Below are positions 9,202 to 18,207 of a stretch of DNA of 64,000 bases, piece by piece (position 1 is the first letter of the stretch; the number at the start of each line of letters is the position of its first letter). Source of the stretch: an uncultured Ruminiclostridium sp. (GTDB lineage Bacteria > Bacillota > Clostridia > Oscillospirales > Acutalibacteraceae); assembly GCA_902490005.1 (NCBI GenBank), contig CABUCM010000003.1, positions 62,001 through 126,000 on the forward strand, in the 5' to 3' direction. The position numbers and the translations under genes were made by a program. A model generated the notes under the pieces. The model did not search any database and was not told the origin of the DNA. It saw nothing but the letters and a program-made list of their open reading frames with translations.

Positions 9202-10077
9202 TCATTCGCCCCGTTGTGCCATCAGAAGCTGGATTTCCTGCTCGTTAATGCCCACCATGGCCTCTCCCAGGTCCTCCGATAGGGCCGCCAGCATCTGGGG
9301 GTCGTTGTAGTTGGTCACAGCCTTCACGATTGCGGCGGCCCGTTTGGCAGGATTTCCAGATTTGAAAATACCGGAACCTACGAACACCCCTTCGGCCCCT
9401 AACTGCATCATCAGTGCCGCATCCGCCGGGGTGGCTACGCCTCCCGCCGCGAAATTAACCACCGGCAGCCGTCCGTTTTCATGGACATAAAGGATCAAAT
9501 CATAGGGGACGCTCAGTTCCTTTGCCGCCTCATACAGCTCATCCTGCCGCAGCCCTCTCACCCGGCTGATTTCACGATTAATCAGCCGCATGTGCCGCAC
9601 CGCCTGCACCACATCTCCGGTGCCCGGCTCGCCCTTGGTGCGAATCATCGAGGCCCCCTCCGCGATTCTTCTCAGTGCTTCCCCCAGGTTTTTCGCGCCG
9701 CAGACAAAGGGCACCTGAAACTGGGTTTTGTCAATATGGTAGAGATCGTCGGCGGGAGAAAGCACTTCGCTTTCATCGATATAATCGATCTCGATGGCTT
9801 CCAGGATTTTCGCCTCCATAATATGCCCGATTCTCACCTTAGCCATCACCGGAATGGAAACCGCCTGCTGGATCCCCTTGATCATCTTGGGGTCGCTCAT
9901 TCTGGCCACGCCCCCCGCGGCGCGGATATCCGCCGGAATTTTCTCCAGGGCCATCACGGCGCAGGCTCCCGCTTCTTCCGCGATTTTTGCCTGTTCCGGA
10001 GTGGTGACATCCATAATGACGCCGCCCTTCAGCATTTGCGCAAGCTCCTTATTCAGTTCATAGCGATTTTCTTTCAT
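9202..10077 (-). CDS. pdxS: Pyridoxal 5'-phosphate synthase lyase subunit PdxS
   Basis: PdxS (291 residues) builds PLP from ribose 5-phosphate, glyceraldehyde 3-phosphate and ammonia supplied by PdxT. The sequence shows the conserved KGGVIMDV start, PVMAKVRIGH with the catalytic lysine, and the GEPGTGD and NFAAGGVATPADAA phosphate-binding segments. It is the first gene of a two-gene unit. An AAAGGGGG box lies upstream of the ATG. No MocR/PdxR-type regulator is adjacent. Confidence 0.97.
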   Translation of the reverse strand: MKENRYELNKELAQMLKGGVIMDVTTPEQAKIAEEAGACAVMALEKIPADIRAAGGVARMSDPKMIKGIQQAVSIPVMAKVRIGHIMEAKILEAIEIDYIDESEVLSPADDLYHIDKTQFQVPFVCGAKNLGEALRRIAEGASMIRTKGEPGTGDVVQAVRHMRLINREISRVRGLRQDELYEAAKELSVPYDLILYVHENGRLPVVNFAAGGVATPADAALMMQLGAEGVFVGSGIFKSGNPAKRAAAIVKAVTNYNDPQMLAALSEDLGEAMVGINEQEIQLLMAQRGE

Positions 10078-10188
10078 GAGAAATACCCCCTTTGTTTTTT
10101 CTCATTTTAGAGAAAAAACTGTCATTTGTAAATATACAATTTTTATGATAATTAAGTGTACAGTTATCTTTCCCAAGGGGTATTGTCA

Positions 10189-10217
10189 TTGCTAAATTCC
10201 ACCAAATAGGGTATAAT
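10189..10217 (+). promoter_or_regulatory. Promoter upstream of the beta-CASP RNase gene
   Basis: TTGCTA (10189-10194), 17 bases, then a perfect TATAAT (10212-10217). The expected start near 10224 would give a leader of about 175 bases before the gene at 10399. Confidence 0.6.
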
Positions 10218-10223
10218 AACCTC

Positions 10224-10398
10224 ACGCCATAAGCGGCGGCAAAGCCGCCGATGGCTGAGAGAGCATTTGACCATGTACGAAAAACGGCAAGCGTTTTTCA
10301 TCTAAGGCCCAGGCTGTGCCAGCCTGTGGTTATGGTCTCACAGGGATCATTCGCCATCTTATTTTGCCATTTGATTTTGATTGGAGGGGGATCTATCC
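10224..10398 (+). ncRNA. Candidate structured leader RNA, class unknown
   Basis: The leader between the promoter and the RNase gene contains several perfect helices: CCATAA (10227-10232) can close with TTATGG (10330-10335); CGGCGGC-AAA-GCCGCCG (10234-10250); GAAAAACG...CGTTTTTC (10279-10299); CAGGCT...AGCCTG (10310-10326). A GGCTGAGA stretch inside recalls TPP riboswitches, but the other TPP motifs are missing. The layout suggests a multi-branched cis-regulatory RNA; no known class was recognised. Confidence 0.35.
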
Positions 10399-11997
10399 AT
10401 GAAGCTTACCTTTCTCGGAGCCGCCCATGAGGTAACCGGCAGCTGTTACCTGCTGGAGGCCTGCGGCAAAACCATACTCATCGACTGCGGCCTGGAACAG
10501 GGCCCGGACGAGTATGAAAACCAAGAAATCCCCGTGGCCCCCGGTTCCATTGACTGGGTCCTGCTGACGCACGCCCACATTGACCATTCGGGCAAGCTGC
10601 CCCTGCTTTACGCCCACGGTTTCCGGGGAAAAATTTTCGCTACCGGCGCTACCTGTGACCTGTGCGACATTATGCTTCGCGACAGTGCCCATATTCAGCA
10701 GTTCGAGGCTGAGTGGCGGAACAGGAAAGCCAAACGCGCGGGCCAAGAGCCCTATGTTCCCCTTTACAATATGGATGACGCTATAGGCGCCATTAACTGT
10801 TTTGTGCCCTGTAAATACGGAGAGGACTTATCCCTTTCCGAAGAAATTCAGGCGCGCTATATCGACGCCGGGCATCTGCTTGGCTCCGCCAGCATTGAAA
10901 TCCGGCTGACGGAAAATAACGTTGCCAAAACGCTGGTTTTCTCTGGGGATATCGGCAACAAAAACCAACCTCTGCTCCGAAATCCCCAATACCTGCAAAA
11001 GGCGGATTATGTGGTTATGGAAAGCACCTACGGAGACCGCAGCCATGGCCAGCGTCCCGATTATGTAAAAGAGCTTTCTGAAATCATCCAAGCTACCTTT
11101 GACCGGGGCGGCAACGTGGTTATTCCATCCTTTGCGGTGGGCCGCACCCAGGAGCTTCTGTATTTTCTCCGTCAGATCAAGGCGGAGAACCGGATTGAAG
11201 GCCACGACGGATTTGAGGTCTATGTGGACAGCCCGCTGGCCATAGAATCCACGGAAATTTTCCATGATAACCGCCGTGATTACTTCGACCAGGAGGCGTT
11301 GGCCCTGCTTAACCTGGGGATCAATCCCATTCAATTTCCGGGGCTGCGGGTTTCTCTCACCAGCGAGGAATCTAAGGCCATTAACGACAATCAAAACTGC
11401 AAGGTGATTATCTCCGCCAGCGGCATGTGCGAGGCCGGCCGGATCAAGCATCACCTGAAACATAATTTATGGCGTCCCGAATCCACTATCCTCTTCGTAG
11501 GTTACCAGGGAATCGGCACCTTAGGCCGCGCTCTGGCGGAGGGTGCTTCCAAGGTGAAGCTGTTCGGCGAGGAAATCGAGGTGCGGGCGGAAATCCGAAA
11601 ACTGGCGGGCATCAGCGGACACGCGGATAACAACGGCCTGATGGAATGGATTTCCCATTTCGACCCCAAACCCCAAAGGGTCTTTGTCACCCACGGAGAC
11701 GACAGCGTGTGCGACCTGTTTGCCGGCAGGCTGAAGGATGAGTTCCATCTAGACGCCTTCGCGCCCTATCCCGGCGCCCAATTTGACCTTATGCAAAACC
11801 AAATTCTTTACGAGGGCAGCCGCCAGAAAATACAAAAGGACAAAACTTCCAAACCCAAGGGCAGCCCGGTTTATCTGCGGCTTTTGTCCGCCGGGCGCCG
11901 CTTAATGGATTTGATCCAGCGCAGCCAAGGCCGCGCCAACAAGGATATGGCGAAGCTTACCGACCAAATCAACTCCATGTGCGATAAATGGGAATAG
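10399..11997 (+). CDS. Beta-CASP metallo-beta-lactamase-fold RNA-processing nuclease
   Basis: A 532-residue cytoplasmic zinc hydrolase of the RNA-specificity branch of the metallo-beta-lactamase superfamily. The N-terminal metal motif HAHIDHSG is followed by DAGHLLGS and SGDIG. The beta-CASP half carries VPSFAVGRTQELL-like and SGMCEAGR segments, with late motif SGHADNNG. Members act as endo/exoribonucleases or 3'-end processing factors; the exact substrate here is unknown. The ATG at 10399 follows a GGAGGGGG box; an in-frame TTG at 10381 is upstream of that box and is unlikely. The next gene, nfo, begins 79 bases later on the same strand. The folded leader in front may control expression. Confidence 0.88.
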   Translation: MKLTFLGAAHEVTGSCYLLEACGKTILIDCGLEQGPDEYENQEIPVAPGSIDWVLLTHAHIDHSGKLPLLYAHGFRGKIFATGATCDLCDIMLRDSAHIQQFEAEWRNRKAKRAGQEPYVPLYNMDDAIGAINCFVPCKYGEDLSLSEEIQARYIDAGHLLGSASIEIRLTENNVAKTLVFSGDIGNKNQPLLRNPQYLQKADYVVMESTYGDRSHGQRPDYVKELSEIIQATFDRGGNVVIPSFAVGRTQELLYFLRQIKAENRIEGHDGFEVYVDSPLAIESTEIFHDNRRDYFDQEALALLNLGINPIQFPGLRVSLTSEESKAINDNQNCKVIISASGMCEAGRIKHHLKHNLWRPESTILFVGYQGIGTLGRALAEGASKVKLFGEEIEVRAEIRKLAGISGHADNNGLMEWISHFDPKPQRVFVTHGDDSVCDLFAGRLKDEFHLDAFAPYPGAQFDLMQNQILYEGSRQKIQKDKTSKPKGSPVYLRLLSAGRRLMDLIQRSQGRANKDMAKLTDQINSMCDKWE

Positions 11998-12076
11998 CGC
12001 AAAATGAACTTCCGCGTATGGGCGGCAGCAAACGCGGGCAAAATAAAATTTCAGCTTGCCGTAAGGAGGAACCCCA

Positions 12077-12913
12077 ATGTTTACCATCGGCTGCCATATG
12101 TCCGTTGCCCAAGGCTTTGAGAAAATGGGAAAAGCCGCCGTGGCAATCGGCGCCAATACGCTTCAATTTTTTACCCGGAATCCCCGGGGCAGCAAGGCGA
12201 AGGAATTGGACGAAAAGGATATCGCCGCGTTTCGGTCACTGATGGAGGAGCATTCCTTTGGAAAAATCCTAGCCCACGCCCCTTATACCTTAAACCCGGC
12301 CTCCTCCAACGAACGCACCCGGGAATTTGCCTTGGAAACGCTCAAGGATGACCTGGCGCGGATGGAATCGCTGCCTGGAAACTATTATAATTTCCATCCG
12401 GGCAGCCATGTGGGCAGCGGCGCCCAGGCCGGAATCGCTTTGATTTCCCAGGCGCTCAATGAAATCCTTTTCCCCCGGCAGAGAACGATAGTCCTGCTGG
12501 AAACCATGGCCGGCAAGGGCAGTGAAATCGGCGGGAGCTTTCAGGAGCTCCGGCAGATTATCGACGGCGTGAGCCTGCAGGAGAAGCTGGGGGTCTGCCT
12601 GGACACCTGCCATGTCAACGACGCCGGTTACGATATTGCCGGCCGTCTGGAAGACGTCCTCGGCGAGTTCGACCGGGTGATCGGCCTGGAACGGCTGCGC
12701 GCCATCCATCTAAACGACAGCTTACATCCTCTGGCAAGCCATAAGGACCGCCACACCAATGTCGGGCAAGGCTTTCTGGGCTTGGATGCCTTTGAGCGTA
12801 TTATAAACCATCCTCTCCTTCGGGATCTGCCGTTCTTCTTGGAGACGCCTAACGACGACGTCGGACACGGGGAGGAAATCGCCCTGCTCAAATCCCTTTA
12901 TCGCGGCGAATAA
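12077..12913 (+). CDS. nfo: Deoxyribonuclease IV (AP endonuclease)
   Basis: Endonuclease IV family, 278 residues, a TIM-barrel trinuclear-zinc enzyme that incises DNA at abasic sites in base excision repair. Visible metal-ligand motifs are GCHMSVA at the start, FHPGSHVG, LLETMAG, CLDTCHVNDAGYD, HLNDS and DRHTNVGQG, ending with FFLETPND. The length matches the family. An AAGGAGGA box lies 8 bases before the ATG. It is probably co-transcribed with the upstream RNase gene. Confidence 0.96.
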   Translation: MFTIGCHMSVAQGFEKMGKAAVAIGANTLQFFTRNPRGSKAKELDEKDIAAFRSLMEEHSFGKILAHAPYTLNPASSNERTREFALETLKDDLARMESLPGNYYNFHPGSHVGSGAQAGIALISQALNEILFPRQRTIVLLETMAGKGSEIGGSFQELRQIIDGVSLQEKLGVCLDTCHVNDAGYDIAGRLEDVLGEFDRVIGLERLRAIHLNDSLHPLASHKDRHTNVGQGFLGLDAFERIINHPLLRDLPFFLETPNDDVGHGEEIALLKSLYRGE

Positions 12914-13083
12914 AAGAAAACGCTTTCGGGAACTGATTTTGATTTTCTTTTCCTGGGAATTTCCGTTATTTTCTTATCTTTTTTGAAATAGGACTGTTCT
13001 TTTCCAGGAAATTCCGGTATAATGGGTATGATCGCCACATATGTTTGCTTTCTTTACACTATAATCACGCTGAGGTGCTTTTC

Positions 13084-13668
13084 ATGAAATCAAGCATGAA
13101 ATTTAATAAAAAGGAAATCTTCAGTATTCCCAATATCCTGTGCTATTTTCGGATATTATTGATCCCGGTTTTTATGATCGCTTATATCAACGCGAAAAAT
13201 TCTTGGGATTACTATTTTGCCGCCGCCGTTGTGCTGCTCTCCGGCTTGACCGATTTTGCCGACGGCTTCATCGCCCGGCATTTTAATATGGTCACGGAGC
13301 TTGGCAAGGCCATCGACCCGGTAGCGGACAAGCTTTCTCAGGCCGCTATCGTCATCAGCCTGATGATCCGCATCGAGCCTATGCGCTGGCTGTTCCTTCT
13401 TTTCGCCGTCAAGGAGCTTTTTATGGGCATCACTTCTATTGTGCTGCTGAAAAAGCACAACACCAAAATGGATGGGGCGAAATGGTTCGGCAAGGTTTCC
13501 ACCTTTGTGTTTTACACCGTTATGTTCATCATTATTGTTTTCCCTTCTCTCGATATTGGCGTGCGGGATATTTTGATTCTCGTTTCCGGTATCTTTCTAT
13601 TGCTGGCTTTTCTTCTTTACGCCCAGGTGTTTCTGCGGATGTATCAGGAAACCCAAAGAAAAAAATAA
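13084..13668 (+). CDS. CDP-alcohol phosphatidyltransferase (PgsA-like)
   Basis: An integral membrane enzyme of 194 residues. The signature DG-x2-AR-x8-G-x3-D-x3-D is present as DFADGFIAR...GKAIDPVADK. Four to five hydrophobic segments follow, with an N-terminal IPNILCYFRILLIPVF typical of phosphatidylglycerophosphate synthases. The likely reaction transfers a phosphatidyl group from CDP-diacylglycerol to glycerol 3-phosphate or a related alcohol in membrane lipid synthesis. The ATG at 13084 follows a TGAGGTG box; an upstream in-frame TTG at 13045 lacks one. The acceptor alcohol cannot be fixed from sequence alone, so pgsA is only the best guess. Confidence 0.85.
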   Translation: MKSSMKFNKKEIFSIPNILCYFRILLIPVFMIAYINAKNSWDYYFAAAVVLLSGLTDFADGFIARHFNMVTELGKAIDPVADKLSQAAIVISLMIRIEPMRWLFLLFAVKELFMGITSIVLLKKHNTKMDGAKWFGKVSTFVFYTVMFIIIVFPSLDIGVRDILILVSGIFLLLAFLLYAQVFLRMYQETQRKK

Positions 13669-13679
13669 AACACGGCGAA

Positions 13680-13710
13680 AAAGGTACTGTAAATCTTTTA
13701 CGGTACCTTT
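13680..13710 (+). terminator. Terminator-like 14-bp hairpin
   Basis: AAAGGTAC...GTACCTTT plus an inner GTAAA/TTTAC stem gives an almost perfect hairpin with a 3-base loop, 11 bases after the phosphatidyltransferase stop. The trailing T run is short, so it could also be a symmetric regulatory site. Confidence 0.5.
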
Positions 13711-13773
13711 CCATATATCCGCCCCAATACGGCGATCAATCTGCCTTCGCGCAGCAAACCAGGAGGCCCCTCT

Positions 13774-14538
13774 ATGATTTCCTATGAACGGCAAAATGAA
13801 ATATTGGAACTGTTAAAGGAGCACCATACCGTTACCGTGGAATTCTTATGCCGCCGCCTTTTTGCCAGCGGCGCCACGGTGCGCAGGGATCTGGCCGAAA
13901 TGGCCCAAAAGGGCCTGCTGGAGCGGGTTCGGGGCGGGGCAACCTTAATCAGCGGCACCAGCCAGGACGCTCCTTTGCTGGTGCGCACCCAAAAGGACCG
14001 TGAAAAGAAAAAAGCGGTTGCCGGCCTGGCGCTGGGTTTTCTGGACGACAACATGACTGTTATGCTGGATTCCAGCTCCACCGTCACCTGCCTGGCCGTA
14101 CGCTTGGCAAGGTTCAAAAATTTATCTGTGGTCACCAACGGGATGGAAACCGCTAATGTGCTCAATGAAAACACCAGCTTTAAAATTTATCTTTGCGGCG
14201 GGCTGATCCAAAACAACTCGTCCATGGTGGGTAGCCTGGCCCAGGAAATCCTGGAGCATTTCCGCGCCGACGTATTGTTCTTTTCCTGCTGCGGGGTTTC
14301 CGCCACGGGCCTGGTCACCGAAGCCAACGAAGAAACCGCCGCCATGAAAAAAATGATGCTCCGCAACGCCAAAAAAAGAATTTTGCTTTGTGACAGCACT
14401 AAAATGAACCAGGAGTATTTTTGTAAATCTTGTAACGTGGAAGAGATCGACGCTATCGTCACAGACCGTACGCCGGAACCGGCGCTGCTGGCCGCGCTGG
14501 AACAAAAAACCCGGGTGGTGTATCCTCAGCCGGATTAA
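13774..14538 (+). CDS. DeoR/GlpR family transcriptional regulator
   Basis: A 254-residue repressor-type protein. Residues ~5-58 form the DeoR helix-turn-helix (RQNEILELLKEHHTVTVEFL, ATVRRDLAEM, RVRGGA). The rest is the sugar-phosphate-sensing domain with VMLDSSST, VVTNG and FFSCCG segments. DeoR proteins usually repress sugar or polyol catabolic operons and release DNA on binding a phosphorylated intermediate. The start follows an AGGAGG box. The next genes are an NAD-dependent oxidoreductase and an RpiB-like isomerase, so those are the likely targets (inference). Confidence 0.9.
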   Translation: MISYERQNEILELLKEHHTVTVEFLCRRLFASGATVRRDLAEMAQKGLLERVRGGATLISGTSQDAPLLVRTQKDREKKKAVAGLALGFLDDNMTVMLDSSSTVTCLAVRLARFKNLSVVTNGMETANVLNENTSFKIYLCGGLIQNNSSMVGSLAQEILEHFRADVLFFSCCGVSATGLVTEANEETAAMKKMMLRNAKKRILLCDSTKMNQEYFCKSCNVEEIDAIVTDRTPEPALLAALEQKTRVVYPQPD

Positions 14539-14625
14539 ATGAGGTTCCGGCTTTTATTTTCCGGCTGGACCACAGCTTTCCATTTCAGCCCGTTTCCTGT
14601 ATTATCTTCAAAGGAGGACTCTCTT

Positions 14626-15606
14626 ATGATTCGTTTAGCCGTCGTCGGCACCAATTTTATTACAGACCGGCTGCTTGCCGCTCTCCCCTTATGCGGCAAG
14701 TTCACCCTGACCGCCGTCTATTCCCGCAGCCTATCGCGGGCGGAGGAATATGGAAAAGCCCACGGCGCCTCTTATTTTTATGAATCCCTGGACCAACTGG
14801 CGGAAAGCCCCCAGGTAGACGCCGTTTATGTGGCCAGCCCCAACGCGTTCCACGCCGCTCAGGCCCAGCGGCTTTTAAACGGCGGGAAGCATGTACTCTG
14901 CGAAAAGCCGGCGGCCTCCAACGCCTGGGAATGGGAGGCAATGGCCGAAGCCGCTCAAAAAAACCATGTGGTGGTGCTGGAGGCTATGCGCCCTGTTTTC
15001 CATCCCGGATTTCAGGCAATTCGGGAAAACCTAGGCCGGCTAGGTACTATCCGGCGCGCCACCTTTACCTACTGCCAATATTCTTCCCGGTATGACAAAT
15101 TTAAAAATGGGATCATTGAAAACGCCTTTGACCCCAGCCTCTCCAACAGCGCGCTGATGGATATCGGCTGTTATTGCATCCATCCCCTGATGGCGTTATT
15201 CGGCAAGCCGGATTCCATTCTCGCCAGCAGCATCAAGCTTTCCAACGGCTTTGAAGGGGCGGGGACCATTTTGGCTTCTTACCCCCAAATGCAGGCGGAG
15301 CTGCTTTATTCTAAAATTACCGCTTCCAGTCTTCCCAGTGAAATCCAGGGGGAAAAAGGCTCTATGCTCATCGAGGGGATCAATATTCCCAAAAAAGTGA
15401 CTCTATGCTGGAATCAGGGCGGCCAGGAGCAAATCTCCTTTACCTTTGAAGAAAAGGATATGTGCTATGAGCTGGAGGCCTTTGCCCAAATGATTGAAAA
15501 AAGGCGGGATCCAAAACAATGGAACGATTGCACCGCCCTGGAATTGGAGCTGATGGACGAAGCCAGACGACAGACCGGAGTACGGTTTCCATCAGACCGC
15601 CCTTGA
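14626..15606 (+). CDS. Gfo/Idh/MocA family oxidoreductase
   Basis: A 326-residue NAD(P)-dependent dehydrogenase. The N-terminal Rossmann fold begins MIRLAVVGTNFITDR, and the family signature VLCEKPAASN carries the conserved EKP lysine. A later MDIGCYCIHP segment holds the usual substrate-site Asp and His region. These enzymes oxidise sugars, inositols or related polyols, or reduce keto-sugars. The ATG at 14626 follows an AAAGGAGGA box; an extended in-frame reading from 14539 has no ribosome binding site. It starts 87 bases after the DeoR gene. Confidence 0.9.
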   Translation: MIRLAVVGTNFITDRLLAALPLCGKFTLTAVYSRSLSRAEEYGKAHGASYFYESLDQLAESPQVDAVYVASPNAFHAAQAQRLLNGGKHVLCEKPAASNAWEWEAMAEAAQKNHVVVLEAMRPVFHPGFQAIRENLGRLGTIRRATFTYCQYSSRYDKFKNGIIENAFDPSLSNSALMDIGCYCIHPLMALFGKPDSILASSIKLSNGFEGAGTILASYPQMQAELLYSKITASSLPSEIQGEKGSMLIEGINIPKKVTLCWNQGGQEQISFTFEEKDMCYELEAFAQMIEKRRDPKQWNDCTALELELMDEARRQTGVRFPSDRP

Positions 15607-15740
15607 CGATAGGTATTCCAAAAATAAACTAAAAAAGATCGTTAAGCAGCAAAATTGTGATTGATTTTCCATGAGGTAATCCCTATAATGAGATTGTCAG
15701 AATATCCACCTAATTTCCTAGATAAACGGAGGTTATTAAA

Positions 15741-16232
15741 TTGGAGAAAAGAATTATCATTGGTGCGGACGACAGTGGTTTTACCTTAAAAGAGGCTGTA
15801 AAGGAATACTTAATCAAAAACGGTTACGAAGTGGCCGACGTGGGCACCCTGTCTTTAGACGAGCCTGTTGTCTATTATGAGGTTGGCCGCCGCGTTGCCA
15901 AGGAAGTCGCGGATAAAAAGTTTGAGCGCGGCCTGCTGTTCTGCGGAACCGGCATGGGCGTCAGCCTGGTGGCAAATAAATTCCCGGGAGTCTATTGCGG
16001 ACTGTGCGAAAGCGTATTCGCCGCGAAAAAGTGCCGGATTATCAACAACTGCAACATTCTGGCTATGGGCGGATTTATCATTGGGCCGAAGATGGGCATT
16101 GAGATGGCCGAGGCTTTCTTAAACACCGACTTTTCGTACGGCTTCGATCTGGCCACGCCGGAATTCCTTCAGGATGGCGTTAAGGCTATCGATGAGATCG
16201 CGGCGGATATTTTAAAGGAATACAGCAAATAA
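15741..16232 (+). CDS. RpiB/LacAB family sugar-phosphate isomerase
   Basis: A 163-residue aldose-ketose isomerase. The N-terminus IIIGADDSGF and the catalytic-cysteine loop FCGTGMGVS are family hallmarks, followed by NNCNILAMGG. The start is TTG at 15741, eight bases after a clear GGAGG box. The family contains ribose 5-phosphate isomerase B, galactose 6-phosphate isomerase subunits and D-erythrulose 4-phosphate isomerase. Because the neighbouring dehydrogenase resembles erythritol/threitol dehydrogenase, an erythrulose-phosphate role is attractive, but ribose 5-phosphate is equally possible from sequence alone. A strong terminator follows. Confidence 0.88.
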   Translation: MEKRIIIGADDSGFTLKEAVKEYLIKNGYEVADVGTLSLDEPVVYYEVGRRVAKEVADKKFERGLLFCGTGMGVSLVANKFPGVYCGLCESVFAAKKCRIINNCNILAMGGFIIGPKMGIEMAEAFLNTDFSYGFDLATPEFLQDGVKAIDEIAADILKEYSK

Positions 16233-16237
16233 GCCAT

Positions 16238-16274
16238 AGAAGGCCCCCGGGATCGCCGGGGGCCTTCTGATTTT
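16238..16274 (+). terminator. Intrinsic terminator after the RpiB-like gene
   Basis: AGAAGGCCCCCGGG, loop ATCG, and its perfect complement (16238-16268) followed by TTTT; a classic strong terminator 6 bases past the stop. Confidence 0.9.
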
Positions 16275-16360
16275 ATAAAACACCGGTTGCCTCTAAAGCC
16301 CTTGGATTTAAAGCGCAGGGGGTTCCAGAAAAGCCCTTTTCACGCGGTAACCAGCGTCAT

Positions 16361-16390
16361 AAAAATGACACGCTTATTTCTAAGCGTGTC
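16361..16390 (-). terminator. Intrinsic terminator of the ABC transporter operon
   Basis: On the minus strand GACACGCTTA, loop GAAA, TAAGCGTGTC is followed by ATTTTT. A second hairpin (GAAGGCTGG...CCAGCCTTC, 16393-16418) lies just before it, so the operon ends with a tandem pair. Confidence 0.85.
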
Positions 16391-16452
16391 CGGAAGGCTG
16401 GCCCAGCAGCCAGCCTTCACTGGCCGCTGAACCTATGCGGAGGAGAACATGA

Positions 16453-17301
16453 TTATCCTTTTACGGCGCCAGAGGTCAAACCCTTAATCAGGGACTTCAA
16501 AGAAAACCAGCCGCATACAATCGGCGGCAGCGACGCCAGCGTGGTAGAAGCGCACAGCTTGGCGATGAACTGCCCCTGCTGTTCCTTGAACTTTTGCAGA
16601 TAAACCGGCACCGTGGCAGTCATCGGCGAGGATAAATTAAATCCCAAGAAAAACTCGTTCCAAATAAACACCGCCACCAGCAGCGCCGCGGTGATGATGC
16701 CTACCCGGGCCATAGGAACCACAATGCGAAACATGAGCCTAAGCCCGTCGCAGCCATCCACCCGGGCCGCTTCCACCACTTCAGTGGGAATGTCGCAGAA
16801 GAAGGAGTAAACAAGCCAAACCCCAATGGGGATATGGAAGCCGACATACAGAAACAAAAGGCTCCAGGCGTTCTGATTCAGATGGAATGTGCTGAAAATA
16901 ATATACAGCGGTAAAAGCACCGCCACCGGAGGCAGCAGTATCGTGGTGATAAACCAATAGTACATACTGCCGCCCCGGCCCTTTTTCTTAAACCGGGCAA
17001 ACAGGATAGCAAATGCCGCGAAAACGGATAAAATCGTGGTGATGATGGTTCCAAGCACCACTTGGAACACGGAATTACCCAGATAACGCATCATATCGGA
17101 ATTCAGAACTTCCTTATAGGTATCAAGCGTAGGGGTAAATGTCAACGCGGGATAAGCCGCTTGGTTTTCTGTTTTAAAGCCGGTGATGAACATATAAAAA
17201 ACTGGGAAAAAGTAAAACGCTGCAAACAGAAGGGTTCCGCAGAAGATGACCCATTTCATCAGCTGCTTTTTGAAGTGCAGGCTGTTTTTCATAAAACTCA
17301 C
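16453..17301 (-). CDS. Carbohydrate ABC transporter permease, MalG type
   Basis: A 282-residue inner-membrane permease with six predicted hydrophobic segments. The EAA loop that docks the ATPase is seen as EAARVDGCDGLRLMFRIVVP. It pairs with the MalF-type permease that ends 8 bases upstream and with the lipoprotein receptor encoded before that. No ATPase gene lies in the operon, so a shared MsmX/MsmK-type ATPase encoded elsewhere probably powers it (family knowledge plus inference). Confidence 0.93.
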   Translation of the reverse strand: MSFMKNSLHFKKQLMKWVIFCGTLLFAAFYFFPVFYMFITGFKTENQAAYPALTFTPTLDTYKEVLNSDMMRYLGNSVFQVVLGTIITTILSVFAAFAILFARFKKKGRGGSMYYWFITTILLPPVAVLLPLYIIFSTFHLNQNAWSLLFLYVGFHIPIGVWLVYSFFCDIPTEVVEAARVDGCDGLRLMFRIVVPMARVGIITAALLVAVFIWNEFFLGFNLSSPMTATVPVYLQKFKEQQGQFIAKLCASTTLASLPPIVCGWFSLKSLIKGLTSGAVKG

Positions 17302-17308
17302 TCCTGAT

Positions 17309-18184
17309 TCAAACCTTTCTCTTCTGCATGGAAGAGAAAAGGAATTTTATACATACCAGAATAATCGCCACTACAATCACAGAAACCGCCGCCGTACGGC
17401 CCACGTTGTGCGAGCTTGTCAGCTGCTTATAAATTTCATAGGTAAACGTGTAGGTCGAAGTTCCCGGACCGCCTAGGGTGGTGGTTACAATCAGCCCCAG
17501 TTCTTTAATAATGAAAACAAAGCCCAGCATCATCGCCACCTGCAGATAATTGAATATCATCGGCAGCTTGATTTTAAAAGTCAATACCCACCAGTTGCAT
17601 CCGTCGATTTTCGCGCTTTCCACTACCTCTTCCGATATTCCCTGAAGCCCGCCTAAATAGATCATAATGAAAAAAGGCATCCACTGCCAAATAAAAATCA
17701 CAATCAAGGAAAGCATTGGATATCTGGACAATGGATCGCTGGGCACGCCGCCAAACGCCCTGACAACTTTTCCATACCAGCCAAAGGAAATATTGAAAAT
17801 CGTGTATTTCCAAATAACGCCGCTGGCGGTGGTCATCAGGAAAAAGGGTGTGATGACCATCGTGCGGAACAGCCGCTTGCCGGGGATGTCATGATCCAGC
17901 AGCAGGGCGATTAAATAGCCGAGAAATGTGCATACAACCAAAGACACAACCACTAAAACAGCCGTCTGTAAGGCGATTTTCCAGAATTCTAAATCTGTGA
18001 GAAAATAAATATAATTTTTCAGCCCGGCAAAGGTAATCCCTCTATCCGGCCTGGTTAGATTCCAGTTTGTAAATGAATAAACGATACAAAAAATAAAAGG
18101 GATTTGGGTACAGATAGCCACAATCACCACGGCGGGGACTAAATAAAACCTTTCACCTGAGAATTTACTTTTTTTCCCTAACAT
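17309..18184 (-). CDS. Sugar ABC transporter permease, MalF type
   Basis: A 291-residue permease with six hydrophobic segments and an EAA-type loop (EEVVESAKIDGCNWWVLTFKI). I chose the ATG at 18184 because AAAGGAAGG sits just upstream. A longer in-frame reading from 18241 would run through the perfect intercistronic hairpin and is unlikely. It is the first permease after the solute-binding protein, the common order in CUT1 carbohydrate importers. Confidence 0.92.
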   Translation of the reverse strand: MLGKKSKFSGERFYLVPAVVIVAICTQIPFIFCIVYSFTNWNLTRPDRGITFAGLKNYIYFLTDLEFWKIALQTAVLVVVSLVVCTFLGYLIALLLDHDIPGKRLFRTMVITPFFLMTTASGVIWKYTIFNISFGWYGKVVRAFGGVPSDPLSRYPMLSLIVIFIWQWMPFFIMIYLGGLQGISEEVVESAKIDGCNWWVLTFKIKLPMIFNYLQVAMMLGFVFIIKELGLIVTTTLGGPGTSTYTFTYEIYKQLTSSHNVGRTAAVSVIVVAIILVCIKFLFSSMQKRKV

Positions 18185-18207
18185 CGCACGCCTTCCTTTC
18201 GTGAGTT

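Noticed and set aside
10251..10262. GGCTGAGA resembling the TPP riboswitch
   Set aside because: The other conserved TPP elements (such as CCTGATCTGG) are absent and the downstream gene has no thiamine link.
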